A DNA stretch of 64,000 nucleotides from Mycolicibacter longobardus (lineage in GTDB: Bacteria > Actinomycetota > Actinomycetes > Mycobacteriales > Mycobacteriaceae): NCBI RefSeq assembly GCF_002102265.1, contig NZ_LQPG01000022.1, positions 124,001-188,000 on the forward strand, given 5' to 3'. A program made the translations under genes and the position numbers. This document shows, piece after piece, positions 17,055 to 25,799 of the stretch (its first letter is position 1; every line of letters begins with the position of its first letter). The notes beneath the pieces are model-generated. The model was not told the DNA's origin. It made no database searches and was given only the letters and a program-made list of their open reading frames with translations.

Positions 17055-18500
17055 ATGGACGTTGTCGACATATCGCGGTGGCAATTCGGGATCACCACCG
17101 TCTACCACTTCATTTTCGTGCCGCTGACCATCGGCTTGGCGCCGCTGGTCGCGGTCATGCAGACGGTGTGGGTGCTCACCGACAACGTCGCCTGGTACCG
17201 GCTCACCAAGTTCTTCGGCAAGCTGTTCCTGATCAACTTCGCCCTCGGGGTGGCGACCGGGATCGTGCAGGAGTTCCAGTTCGGGATGAACTGGAGCGCG
17301 TACTCGCGGTTCGTCGGCGACGTGTTCGGCGCGCCGTTGGCGATGGAGGGGCTGGCCGCCTTCTTCCTCGAATCGACCTTCATCGGCCTGTGGATCTTCG
17401 GCTGGGGCCGATTGCCGCGGGTGGTGCATCTGCTGTGCATCTGGGTCGTCGCCATCGCCACCAACGTGTCGGCGTTCTTCATCATCGCCGCCAATTCGTT
17501 CATGCAGCACCCGGTCGGCGCCCACTTCAATCCGGAGACCAATCGCGCCGAATTGGACAGCATCATGGCGCTGTTCACCAACAACACCGCCCAGGCCGCG
17601 CTGTCGCACGCGGTCACCGGCGCGTTCCTGACGGCCGGGACGTTCGTCGCCGGGGTGAGCGCCTGGTGGATGGTCCGGTCCAGGGACGCTGACGCGACCA
17701 CGATGTATCGGCCGGCGGCCATTCTCGGGTGTTGGGTCACGCTGGTCGCAGCGGTCGGGCTGGTCTTCACCGGCGACGTGCAGGGCAAGCTGATGTTCGT
17801 CCAGCAGCCGATGAAGATGGCGTCGGCGGAATCGTTGTGCGACACCGCAACCGACCCGGACTTCTCGATCCTGACCGTCGGCCGGCAGAACAACTGCGAC
17901 CATCTGACCCGGGTGATCGAGGTGCCCTACGTGCTGCCGTTCCTGGCTGAGGGCCGGTTCGACGGGGTTGAACTCGAGGGCGTCCGCGACATCCAGCAGC
18001 GCTACCAGCAGCAGTTCGGGCCCGGTGACTACCGGCCGAACCTGTTCGTCACGTATTGGTCGTTCCGCGCGATGATCGGCCTGCTGGTGGTCCCGGTGCT
18101 GTTCGCGATGGCCGCGCTGTGGCTCACCCGGGGCGGGCGGATCCCCAACCAGCGGTGGTTCTCCTGGTTTGCGCTGCTGAGCATTCCCACCCCGTTCCTG
18201 GCCAACAGCGCCGGCTGGGTGTTCACCGAGATGGGCCGCCAGCCCTGGGTCGTCGCCCCCAACCCGACCGGCGATCCCAACATCCGGTTGACCGTCGCCG
18301 AAGGGGTGTCGAGCAATTCCGTCGGCGTGGTTGTCACCTCCCTGGCGACGTTCACGCTGGTCTACGCGGTGCTGGCGGTCATCTGGTTCTGGCTGATCAA
18401 GCGCTACGTCGCCGAGGGCCCCCTGGAACACGACGCCGAACCCGCGCCACCGGCACCGCCCGGCGAGAGCGACGTGGCGCCGCTGTCATTCGCCTACTGA
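17055..18500 (+). CDS. cydA: Cytochrome bd ubiquinol/menaquinol oxidase subunit I
   Basis: 481 residues, close to other actinobacterial CydA. The start region FGITTVYHFIFVPLT contains the haem b595 ligand His18. The later haem ligands and the signature GRQPW are present near residue 395. The Q-loop is of the short type. CydA carries haems b558, b595 and d and oxidises menaquinol while reducing O2 to water, at high affinity and with cyanide tolerance. GGGAGATCGCCC precedes the ATG. It opens cydABDC. Confidence 0.96.
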   Translation: MDVVDISRWQFGITTVYHFIFVPLTIGLAPLVAVMQTVWVLTDNVAWYRLTKFFGKLFLINFALGVATGIVQEFQFGMNWSAYSRFVGDVFGAPLAMEGLAAFFLESTFIGLWIFGWGRLPRVVHLLCIWVVAIATNVSAFFIIAANSFMQHPVGAHFNPETNRAELDSIMALFTNNTAQAALSHAVTGAFLTAGTFVAGVSAWWMVRSRDADATTMYRPAAILGCWVTLVAAVGLVFTGDVQGKLMFVQQPMKMASAESLCDTATDPDFSILTVGRQNNCDHLTRVIEVPYVLPFLAEGRFDGVELEGVRDIQQRYQQQFGPGDYRPNLFVTYWSFRAMIGLLVVPVLFAMAALWLTRGGRIPNQRWFSWFALLSIPTPFLANSAGWVFTEMGRQPWVVAPNPTGDPNIRLTVAEGVSSNSVGVVVTSLATFTLVYAVLAVIWFWLIKRYVAEGPLEHDAEPAPPAPPGESDVAPLSFAY

Positions 18501-18521
18501 CTCGACAAGGAGGTCATCGCG

Positions 18522-19679
18522 GTGGGACTGCAACAGCTGTGGTTTGTTCTGGTCGCGGTGCTGTTCCTCGGATTTTTCATCCTGGAGGGCTTCGACTTCG
18601 GGGTGGGGATGCTGATGGCGCCGTTCGGCTGGGTGAGTAAACCCGGTGGTTCAGCGAGCCTCGACGAAGGAGAGGCGAAGCTGGGACCACCGCATAAACT
18701 CGGTGGTTCAGCGAGCCTCGACGAAGGAGAGGCGAAGCTGGGACCACCGCATAAACCCCGTGACCCGGAAGCGCACCGGCGCGCGGCGCTGAACACCATC
18801 GGACCGGTCTGGGACGGCAACGAGGTCTGGTTGATCACCGCCGGCGGTGCGATGTTCGCGGCCTTCCCGGGCTGGTACGCCACCGTGTTCGAGACGCTGT
18901 ACCTGCCGCTGCTGGCGATTCTGTTCGGCATGATCGTGCGCGCCGTCGCGATCGAGTGGCGCGGCAAGATCGACGATCCGAACTGGCGCCGGTGGGCGGA
19001 CGCGGGCATCGCCGCCGGCTCCTGGCTGCCCGCAATCTTGTGGGGGGTGGCGTTCGCGGTTCTGGTCCGGGGCCTTCCGGTGGACGCCGACCAGCATGTC
19101 CGGCCGGCGTTCGGTGATGTGCTCAACGCCTACACCCTGCTGGGCGGGCTGGCCACCGGCGGGCTGTTCTTGTTCTACGGTGCGGTGTTCGTCGCTTTGA
19201 AGACCGCCGGCGCGATCCGGGACGACGCGCACCGCTTCGCCACCCGGCTGGCACTACCGGTCACCGCGCTGGTCGCCGGCTTCGGAGTATGGACCCAGCT
19301 GGCACACGGCACCGCTTGGACGTGGCTGGTGCTGGGCGTCGCGGTGCTCGCCCAGCTGGCCGCAGTCGCGCTGGTGTGGCGCCGCGCGTCCGACGGTTGG
19401 GCGTTCACCTGCACCGCGATAGTGGTTGCGGCGGTGGTGATCCTGTTGTTCGGCGCGCTGTATCCGGCGCTGGTGCCCTCCACCCTGGATCCGCAGTGGA
19501 GCCTGACGATCTACAACGCGTCGTCAACGCCGTACACATTGAAGATCATGACCTGGGCGGCGGTGATCTTCGCGCCGCTGGCCATGGTCTATCAGGGCTG
19601 GACGTATTGGGTGTTCCGGCAGCGGATCTCGGCCGAGCAGATCCCGCCGTCCATCGGATTGGCGAGGACGCCGTCCTGA
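18522..19679 (+). CDS. cydB: Cytochrome bd oxidase subunit II with in-frame repeat insertion
   Basis: 385 residues, about 40 longer than usual. Start GTG 18522 has AAGGAGG 8 nt upstream. The family landmarks are intact: FFILEGFDFGVGML in helix 1, then GPVWDGNEVWLITAGGAMFAAFP for helix 2, and a typical C-terminus (FRQRISAEQIPP). Between them residues 39-80 hold two copies of GGSASLDEGEAKLGPPHK encoded by a 57-bp tandem repeat, in the loop between helices 1 and 2. The frame is kept, so the protein may still be functional. CydB pairs with CydA in the membrane. Confidence 0.93.
   Translation: MGLQQLWFVLVAVLFLGFFILEGFDFGVGMLMAPFGWVSKPGGSASLDEGEAKLGPPHKLGGSASLDEGEAKLGPPHKPRDPEAHRRAALNTIGPVWDGNEVWLITAGGAMFAAFPGWYATVFETLYLPLLAILFGMIVRAVAIEWRGKIDDPNWRRWADAGIAAGSWLPAILWGVAFAVLVRGLPVDADQHVRPAFGDVLNAYTLLGGLATGGLFLFYGAVFVALKTAGAIRDDAHRFATRLALPVTALVAGFGVWTQLAHGTAWTWLVLGVAVLAQLAAVALVWRRASDGWAFTCTAIVVAAVVILLFGALYPALVPSTLDPQWSLTIYNASSTPYTLKIMTWAAVIFAPLAMVYQGWTYWVFRQRISAEQIPPSIGLARTPS
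18638..18756 (+). repeat. Tandem 57-bp palindromic repeat inside cydB
   Basis: TAAAC marks the boundaries at 18638, 18695 and 18752, exactly 57 bp apart. Each unit holds a 47-bp core (18645-18691 and 18702-18748) that begins GGTGGTTCAGCG and ends GCTGGGACCACC. The ends are complementary (GGTGGT/ACCACC, with AGC/GCT inside) and the inner part can also pair (GCCTC/GAGGC), so each core can fold into a hairpin. The two cores are identical. This looks like a REP- or MITE-type palindromic unit that entered the gene in frame and duplicated. Confidence 0.85.
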
Positions 19680-21346
19680 GCGCTCGAGGTTCTCGGGCGC
19701 CGCTGGATCCGCGGCTGTGGCGGGCGTCGACGGCGGTGCGGCGCTTTCTGGCCGCCACGGTGGGGTGCGGGGTACTGATCTCGTGCTGCGCTATTGCCTC
19801 GGCGATCACGTTGGCGCACATCGTGTCTCACGTCATCACTAACCCGTCCACCCGCAACGTTGCGCACTGGACGCCGCTGCTGTCGGTACTGCTGCTGCTG
19901 TGGGCGGTGCGCACCGCGGCGCAGTGGCTACAGGCGCGACTGGGCCAACGCGGAGCCAGTGCGGCGATCGCCGAACTGAGCGGTCAGGTGCTGGCCGCGG
20001 TCACCGCGCGCTCCCCACACCGGCTGGCGGCCGAGCGGGACGCCGCGGCCACCGTGGTGACCCGGGGCCTGGACGGTCTGCGCCCCTACTTCACCGCCTA
20101 CCTGCCCGCGCTGCTGCTGGCCGCGATCCTGACCCCGGCCACCATGCTGGTGATCGCCGTCTACGACCGCAAGGCCGCCGTGCTGGTGGCGATCACGTTG
20201 CCGCTGATCCCGGTCTTCATGGTGTTGATCGGCCTGGCGACCGCGGACCGCTCCGCCGCCGCCCTGGCGGCCATGACGACGCTGCAGGCCCGGTTGCTGG
20301 ATCTGATCGCAGGCATTCCCACCCTGCGCGCGCTCGGCCGCGCGGCCGGCCCCGAACACCGCGTCGCCGAACTGTCCGACGCCCACCGCCGCTCGGCGAT
20401 GGCCACCCTGCGGATCGCGTTCCTGTCGGCGTTGGTGCTCGAGTTGCTGGCCACGCTCGGGGTGGCGGTGGTGGCCGTGAGCATCGGTCTGCGACTGGTG
20501 TTCGGCGAGATGAGCCTGACCGCCGGGTTGACGGTGTTGCTGCTGGTGCCCGACGTGTACTGGCCGCTGCGCCGCATTGGGGTGGAGTTTCACGCCGCCC
20601 AGGACGGACGCGCCGCCGCGGAGCAGGCTTTCGCGCTGATCGGCCAACCGGTCGCGCCACCCGGACACCGGCGCGTGACGGCACGTGGCGGGCAGATCCG
20701 TCTCGAACAACTCAGCGTGGCCGGCCGCGACGGCGCGGCGCCGGCTGATCTGACCGCGGTGATCGAGCCCGGCGAGGTCACGGTGTTGACCGGCGCCAAC
20801 GGCGCCGGCAAGAGCACCACGCTGGCGGCCATCGCCGGGCTCACGCCGCCCACCTCGGGCCGCATCACGGTCGCCGGCGTCGACGTCGCCGACCTCGACC
20901 TGCCGGCGTGGTGGCAGCAACTGGTCTGGCTGCCACAGCGCCCGGCACTGGTCCCGGGCAGCGTGGCGGACAACCTGGCGCTGTTCGGGGATCTCATTGA
21001 CGCCGACGTGGCTTGCGCCGCAGCAGGATTCGACTCGGTGATCGCCGAGCTTCCCGACGGCCCGCACACCGAGTTGGGGCGCGGCGGAGTCGGGCTGTCA
21101 TTGGGACAGCGGCAGCGACTGGGGTTGGCGCGCGCGTTGGGATCGGCGGCGTCGGTGCTGTTGCTCGACGAACCGACCGCCCACCTGGACGCCGCAACCG
21201 AGCAGCGGGTGTTGACCGCCCTGCTGGCCCGCGCCCGCGCCGGGGCGACCGTGGTGGTGGTCGGTCACCGCGCACCCGTACTGGCGATCGGCGACCGGAT
21301 CATTGTCGTGACCAGCGAGGGAGCTGCGCGCCATGCGCAGGTCTGA
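19676..21346 (+). CDS. cydD: ABC transporter/permease CydD (thiol exporter needed for cytochrome bd)
   Basis: About 556 residues. The start is uncertain: no ATG or GTG lies near the cydB stop, and CTG 19676 overlapping the cydB TGA is the best-placed candidate. Six membrane helices occupy about residues 20-310, followed by an ATPase domain with Walker A GANGAGKST, signature LSLGQRQR and Walker B VLLLDEPT. In E. coli CydDC exports cysteine and glutathione and is needed to assemble cytochrome bd; in mycobacteria it is separate from CydC, as here. Confidence 0.9.
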   Translation: MSARGSRAPLDPRLWRASTAVRRFLAATVGCGVLISCCAIASAITLAHIVSHVITNPSTRNVAHWTPLLSVLLLLWAVRTAAQWLQARLGQRGASAAIAELSGQVLAAVTARSPHRLAAERDAAATVVTRGLDGLRPYFTAYLPALLLAAILTPATMLVIAVYDRKAAVLVAITLPLIPVFMVLIGLATADRSAAALAAMTTLQARLLDLIAGIPTLRALGRAAGPEHRVAELSDAHRRSAMATLRIAFLSALVLELLATLGVAVVAVSIGLRLVFGEMSLTAGLTVLLLVPDVYWPLRRIGVEFHAAQDGRAAAEQAFALIGQPVAPPGHRRVTARGGQIRLEQLSVAGRDGAAPADLTAVIEPGEVTVLTGANGAGKSTTLAAIAGLTPPTSGRITVAGVDVADLDLPAWWQQLVWLPQRPALVPGSVADNLALFGDLIDADVACAAAGFDSVIAELPDGPHTELGRGGVGLSLGQRQRLGLARALGSAASVLLLDEPTAHLDAATEQRVLTALLARARAGATVVVVGHRAPVLAIGDRIIVVTSEGAARHAQV

Positions 21347-22988
21347 TCCGCTGCCGGCCGCCGTCGGGCTGCTGCGACCGCGACTGCCCCGGCTGCTGCT
21401 GGCCGGGATTCTCGGGGTGTTGTCGCTGTGCAGCGCGCTGGCGTTGGCCGGGGTCTCGGCCTGGCTGATCACCAGGGCCTGGCAGATGCCGCCGGTGCTG
21501 GACCTGTCTGTCGCCGTAGTGGCGGTGCGGGCGTTCGCGATCTCCCGCGGAGTCCTGCACTACTGCGAGCGGCTGGTCAGCCACGACGCAGCGCTGAGCG
21601 CCGCGGGCACCGCCCGGACTTGGCTCTACCGGCGGCTGGCCCGTGGGCCGGCGGATGCCGCGATGCGGCTGCACAGCGGCGAACTTGTGGCGCGGGCGGG
21701 CACCGACGTCGACGAGCTGGCCGACGTCCTGGTACGCGCCCTGCTGCCGATCGCCGTCGCGGCGGTGCTGGGAGTCGGCGCGACGGTGGTGATCGCCGTG
21801 ATCTCCCCGGTGGCCGCCGCCGTGCTGGCGCTCTGCCTGCTGGTGGCCGGTGTCGTCGCACCGTGGCTGGCCGCACGGGCTGCCTCGGCACAGGAGACCA
21901 CCGCCCGCGACCACCTTTCCGAGCGTGACGTTTCGGCGATGTCGGCACTCGACCATGCCCCCGAGCTGCGGATCGCCGGTCTGCTGCCCGGGGTTATCGC
22001 CCAATCCCAGCGTCGGCAACGGGCCTGGGGTGCAGCGGTGGACGCCGCCGCCAGGCCGACTGCGATCGCCGCCGCCATGCCCACCGCCGCGATCGGGGTC
22101 AGCGTGCTGGGTGCGCTGGTGGCCGGGATCGGGATCGCTGATGCCGTGGCCCCCACCACCGTCGCCGTGCTGATGTTGTTGCCGCTGTCCGCGTTCGAGG
22201 CGACCACCGCCCTGCCCGCCGCGGCAATCCAGCTGACCCGCTCCCGGATCGCGGCGCGGCGACTGCTCGAGCTGGCGCCGCCGGATCAAGTGTTTGCGGA
22301 CACGCCGGCGGCGCGGGGAGATGCCGGCGCTGCGCCGCGACTGCGCGCCGATGTGCAGTTCGGGTATCGCGAAGACGGGTCGATCCGGGTAACGCTGGAC
22401 TTGGCGCCCGGGGACCGGTTGGCGATCACCGGCCCCAGCGGCGCCGGCAAAACCACACTCCTGATGACCCTGGCCGGCCTGCTGGCACCGTTGGCCGGCC
22501 GGGTGGAAGTGGGCGGTGTCGCGGCGCCGGAGCTCTCCGAGGCCGAACTGCGGGCCGCCATCAGTTTCTTCGCCGAAGACGCGCACGTCTTCGCCACCAC
22601 CGTCCGGGACAACCTGCTGGTGGCACGGGGAGACTGCCGCGACGACGAACTGATCACCGCCCTGGACCGGGTCGGCCTCGGGCGGTGGCTGGCCGGGCTG
22701 CCCGACGGTTTGGCCACCGTGCTGGCCGGCGGCGCGGAGGGCCTGTCCGCCGGTCAGCGACGACGGTTGCTGCTGGCCCGGGCCCTGCTCTCGCCCGCCC
22801 GGATCGTGCTGCTCGACGAACCGACCGAACACCTCGACGCCGCTGACGCCGACGAGCTGCTGCGCACCTTGTTGGAGTCACCCGGACTGTTCGGCGCCGA
22901 CCGCACGGTGCTGGTGGCCACCCACCACCTGCCCGGTGACAGCCGGTGCCGCAGACTCGACGTCGCTGGTGCCGCTGTACCACGTTAG
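21333..22988 (+). CDS. cydC: ABC transporter/permease CydC
   Basis: 551 residues, start overlapping cydD by 14 nt. The membrane domain has SLCSALALAGVSAWLITRA, a conserved CydC opening, and RGVLHYCERLVSHDAAL. The ATPase domain has Walker A GPSGAGKTT, signature LSAGQRRR and Walker B IVLLDEPTEHLD. It forms the heterodimer with CydD. The gene ends the cyd operon, and the fused hadAB begins 52 bp later. Confidence 0.93.
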   Translation: MRRSDPLPAAVGLLRPRLPRLLLAGILGVLSLCSALALAGVSAWLITRAWQMPPVLDLSVAVVAVRAFAISRGVLHYCERLVSHDAALSAAGTARTWLYRRLARGPADAAMRLHSGELVARAGTDVDELADVLVRALLPIAVAAVLGVGATVVIAVISPVAAAVLALCLLVAGVVAPWLAARAASAQETTARDHLSERDVSAMSALDHAPELRIAGLLPGVIAQSQRRQRAWGAAVDAAARPTAIAAAMPTAAIGVSVLGALVAGIGIADAVAPTTVAVLMLLPLSAFEATTALPAAAIQLTRSRIAARRLLELAPPDQVFADTPAARGDAGAAPRLRADVQFGYREDGSIRVTLDLAPGDRLAITGPSGAGKTTLLMTLAGLLAPLAGRVEVGGVAAPELSEAELRAAISFFAEDAHVFATTVRDNLLVARGDCRDDELITALDRVGLGRWLAGLPDGLATVLAGGAEGLSAGQRRRLLLARALLSPARIVLLDEPTEHLDAADADELLRTLLESPGLFGADRTVLVATHHLPGDSRCRRLDVAGAAVPR

Positions 22989-23040
22989 GGTGCTCTGGTC
23001 GGACTCAGCAAACAATCCGACAGAACGGTTGAGTCAACTC

Positions 23041-24069
23041 ATGACCGCAGCACAGACGTCGCCGATGGAAGCGCGGGTCGGCCACTACTACCAGATGGAC
23101 GGCACCTACCTGGTGGGCCGGGAGAAGGTGCGCGAGTACGCCCGCGCCGTTCAGGACTACCACCCGGCGCACTGGGACGTCGCCGCCGCCGCGGCGATGG
23201 GTTATTCCGGGCTGGTGGCGCCGTTGACGTTCACGTCGGTGCCGGGCATGAACTGCAATCGCCGCATGTTCGAGTCGGTGGTCGTCGGCTATGACACCTA
23301 CATGCAGACCGAAGAGGTCTTCGAGCAGCACCGCCCGATCGTGGACGGCGACGAACTGCATATCGATGTCGAGTTGACCTCGGTACGCCGTATCGCCGGG
23401 CGCGACCTGATCACCGTGACCAACACCTTCACCGACACCGCCGGCGAGCGCGTTCACACCCTGCACACCACCGTCGTCGGAGTGACCGCCGAAGACATCG
23501 ATCCGGCCATCAAGACCGCCGTCCACCACGCGATGATGCACGACGTCAACATCCTCGACGTCGGCGAATCCGACGCCGCGTACCACAAGACGGTGCGCCC
23601 CGACGGCGAGGTCCGGATATCCGAGGGCGGCCTGACCCGCACCCCGGCAACACCTTCCTTCGATGAGGTGAAGGTCGGCGACGAGCTGCCGGTACGCCAC
23701 ACCCGCCTGTCCCGCGGAGACCTGGTCAACTACGCCGGTGTGGCCGGCGATGCCAATCCGATCCACTGGGATGAAGACATCGCGAAATTGGCCGGCCTGC
23801 CCGATGTGATCGCCCACGGAATGCTCACCATGGGCCTGGGTGCGGGGTTCGGCTCCGCCTGGACGGGCGACCCCGGCGCCGTCACCCGTTACGCGGTGCG
23901 ACTCTCGGCACCGGCGATCGTGTCGGCCAAAGAAGGCGCCGACATCGAGTTCAGCGGCCGGATCAAAGCACTCGACCCGGCAACCCGCACGGGAACCATC
24001 CTGGTCGCCGCGAAGTCCGACAACCGCAAGATCTTCGGCCTCGCCACCTTGAACGTACGGTTTCGTTAA
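23041..24069 (+). CDS. Fused (3R)-hydroxyacyl-ACP dehydratase HadA/HadB
   Basis: 342 residues from ATG 23041. The N-terminal half resembles HadA (GREKVREYARAVQDYHPAHW, LVAPLTFTSVPG), a non-catalytic hot-dog domain. The C-terminal half resembles HadB with the R-hydratase motif DLVNYAGVAGDANPIHWDE, carrying the catalytic Asp and His, and IAHGMLTMGLG. Separate HadA and HadB form the FAS-II dehydratase dimer for mycolic-acid elongation; the fusion is a known mycobacterial paralogue. Its role beside cyd genes is not evident. Confidence 0.88.
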   Translation: MTAAQTSPMEARVGHYYQMDGTYLVGREKVREYARAVQDYHPAHWDVAAAAAMGYSGLVAPLTFTSVPGMNCNRRMFESVVVGYDTYMQTEEVFEQHRPIVDGDELHIDVELTSVRRIAGRDLITVTNTFTDTAGERVHTLHTTVVGVTAEDIDPAIKTAVHHAMMHDVNILDVGESDAAYHKTVRPDGEVRISEGGLTRTPATPSFDEVKVGDELPVRHTRLSRGDLVNYAGVAGDANPIHWDEDIAKLAGLPDVIAHGMLTMGLGAGFGSAWTGDPGAVTRYAVRLSAPAIVSAKEGADIEFSGRIKALDPATRTGTILVAAKSDNRKIFGLATLNVRFR

Positions 24070-24471
24070 CCCGAGTTCCGATCCAGTAACCGAAATCTCA
24101 CAATCGTCGCGCAGTTGAGTGATTGCGGAGCCGGCCCTGACAGAGCAGGCACCGGACGGTGTTGATCAAACCGGTCAATCGTCCCTTTTGACCTGGTCCA
24201 GCCGTTACTTCACCGCCGTGCGGTAAACAGTCTGTAAATCCGCCGATGTGAGCGGGCAGGCGCCCCGGACGCTTTCATAGCAGCTGTCTCACAAGGGTTT
24301 TCAAAGAACGCCTGGTATCACTGAAAGTCGTTACGTCGCACGCTTTTTACATTGCTGGAACCTGTTTACATTGCTGGAACCTCGAATAGACAACCCCTGC
24401 CTAGGATTTGGGTTTCCGATAGCTAGTTCGAGCGTCGGCGATGGGCCGCGTGACGTGAGGAGTCACCCGAC
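24070..24471. promoter_or_regulatory. 402-bp intergenic region upstream of the PPE pair
   Basis: No gene was recognised here. The region is relatively AT-rich in its second half. TTTACATTGCTGGAACCT occurs twice in tandem, at 24346-24363 and 24365-24382, with a 19-bp period. Each copy ends in GGAAC, the form of a stress-sigma -35 element, but no matching -10 was found at the expected distance. GAGGAG lies before the PPE start at 24472. Probably the promoter and control region of the PPE operon. Confidence 0.45.
24346..24382 (+). repeat. Tandem 18-bp direct repeat before the PPE gene
   Basis: Two perfect copies of an 18-mer (TTTACATTGCTGGAACCT) separated by a single base. They sit about 90-125 bp upstream of the PPE start, where an activator or repressor could bind on successive helical faces (19 bp is nearly two turns). 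Confidence 0.8.
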
Positions 24472-25740
24472 ATGGATTTTGCTGCATTACCGCCGGAGAT
24501 CAACTCCGGACGGATGTACGCCGGCGCCGGTTCTGGCCCCCTGTTGGCAGCCGCATCCGCGTGGGACGCGCTTGCGGCCGAACTGAGCTCTGCGGCATCG
24601 TCATACGATTCGGTGGTTTCAAGCCTGACCGGGGAATGGTCGGGGCCGTCGTCCGCTTCCATGGTCGCCGCCGCCGAGCCCTACGTGAGCTGGATGAGCA
24701 TGACCGCCGCCCAGGCCGAGCTCTCCGCCACCCAGGCGCGCGCCGCAGCAGCCGCCTATGAGGCCGCCTTCGCGGCCACCGTGCCACCACCGGTGGTAGC
24801 GGCCAATCGTGCGCAGCTGGCCACGCTGATCGCGACGAACATCCTCGGGCAGAACACCGCGGCGATCGCAGCGACTGAAGTTCACTACGCGGAGATGTGG
24901 GCGCAGGACGCCGGCGCGATGTACGCCTATGCGGGTTCCGCGGCCGCGGCAACCCAGCTGACGCCGTTCAGCGAGCCGCCGGAGACCACCAACCCGACCG
25001 GCGTGGCGAATCAAGCAGCGGCGTCAGCTGCGGCAACCGGTGATTCGGCAGCTTCCAATATCGGCGAGCAGCTCTCCCAGCTGCTCACCGCAATGCCGCA
25101 TGCACTGCAGTCCTTGGCCTCCAACCCGGTGGGAACGGCAGCGGCGACGGCACCGGCTTCATTCCTGGACCAGTGGAACATGATCTGGGGCACATTGACC
25201 GGGCCGTTCAGCCCGGCCGGGTTGACGACACCTGCGGGCGGCCTGGTCTTGGCATTCGGGCAGCTCTACTCCTGGATCATGAACGGGATGGGCGCGCAGG
25301 CATTCCTCGCCGGGCCCAAAGCCATCACCGGAGCGCTCGTGCCGCTCGCGCCCTTGGCGCACACCGCCTTACCCGCCGCCAGCCTGAGCAGCGCAACCGG
25401 CGCACTGGGCAAGGCGGCCACCATCGGGAAGATGTCGGTGCCGCCGTCCTGGACGGTTGCGGCGCCCGCAACCAAGTTGGTCAGTATGGCTTCGACGTTG
25501 CCGGCAGCCGTCGAGGTCGCCCCGATGGCTGCCGCCGCCGGCCAGGAAGCCATGTTCGGGCAGATGGCGCTGTCCAGCCTGCTGGGCCGTGGCATGGGCA
25601 CTACCGCCACCCAAACCGTCGGAGCGGCAACCCGTTCCCTGCGCAGCAGCGGCGGCCCCGATGCCTTCGGACCGATTCCGCCCGGTGAGGCCGACCCCGC
25701 AGCCGCCACCATCATCGTGATCCCGGCACTCGATGAGTGA
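24472..25740 (+). CDS. PPE family protein, SVP subfamily
   Basis: 422 residues. The N-terminal PPE domain (about 1-175) begins [21 protein letters not shown], with a WxG turn (EWSG) near residue 56 and a YAEMWAQD motif near 140. The SVP signature SVPPSW is at about 323-328. PPE proteins usually pair with a PE partner and leave through an ESX (type VII) system; no PE gene is adjacent. The C-terminal third is Ala/Gly-rich with little motif content. Followed 59 bp later by a second PPE gene. Confidence 0.95.
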   Translation: MDFAALPPEINSGRMYAGAGSGPLLAAASAWDALAAELSSAASSYDSVVSSLTGEWSGPSSASMVAAAEPYVSWMSMTAAQAELSATQARAAAAAYEAAFAATVPPPVVAANRAQLATLIATNILGQNTAAIAATEVHYAEMWAQDAGAMYAYAGSAAAATQLTPFSEPPETTNPTGVANQAAASAAATGDSAASNIGEQLSQLLTAMPHALQSLASNPVGTAAATAPASFLDQWNMIWGTLTGPFSPAGLTTPAGGLVLAFGQLYSWIMNGMGAQAFLAGPKAITGALVPLAPLAHTALPAASLSSATGALGKAATIGKMSVPPSWTVAAPATKLVSMASTLPAAVEVAPMAAAAGQEAMFGQMALSSLLGRGMGTTATQTVGAATRSLRSSGGPDAFGPIPPGEADPAAATIIVIPALDE

Positions 25741-25799
25741 CCTGACGATGACGAAACCTCCACCTACCCTGTCGTACCCGACCAGATAAGGGTGTCGAA

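Noticed and set aside
24070..24345. Possible RNA gene in the gap before the PPE pair
   Set aside because: No cloverleaf, extended hairpin or terminator was seen; nothing beyond the tandem repeat further right stands out.
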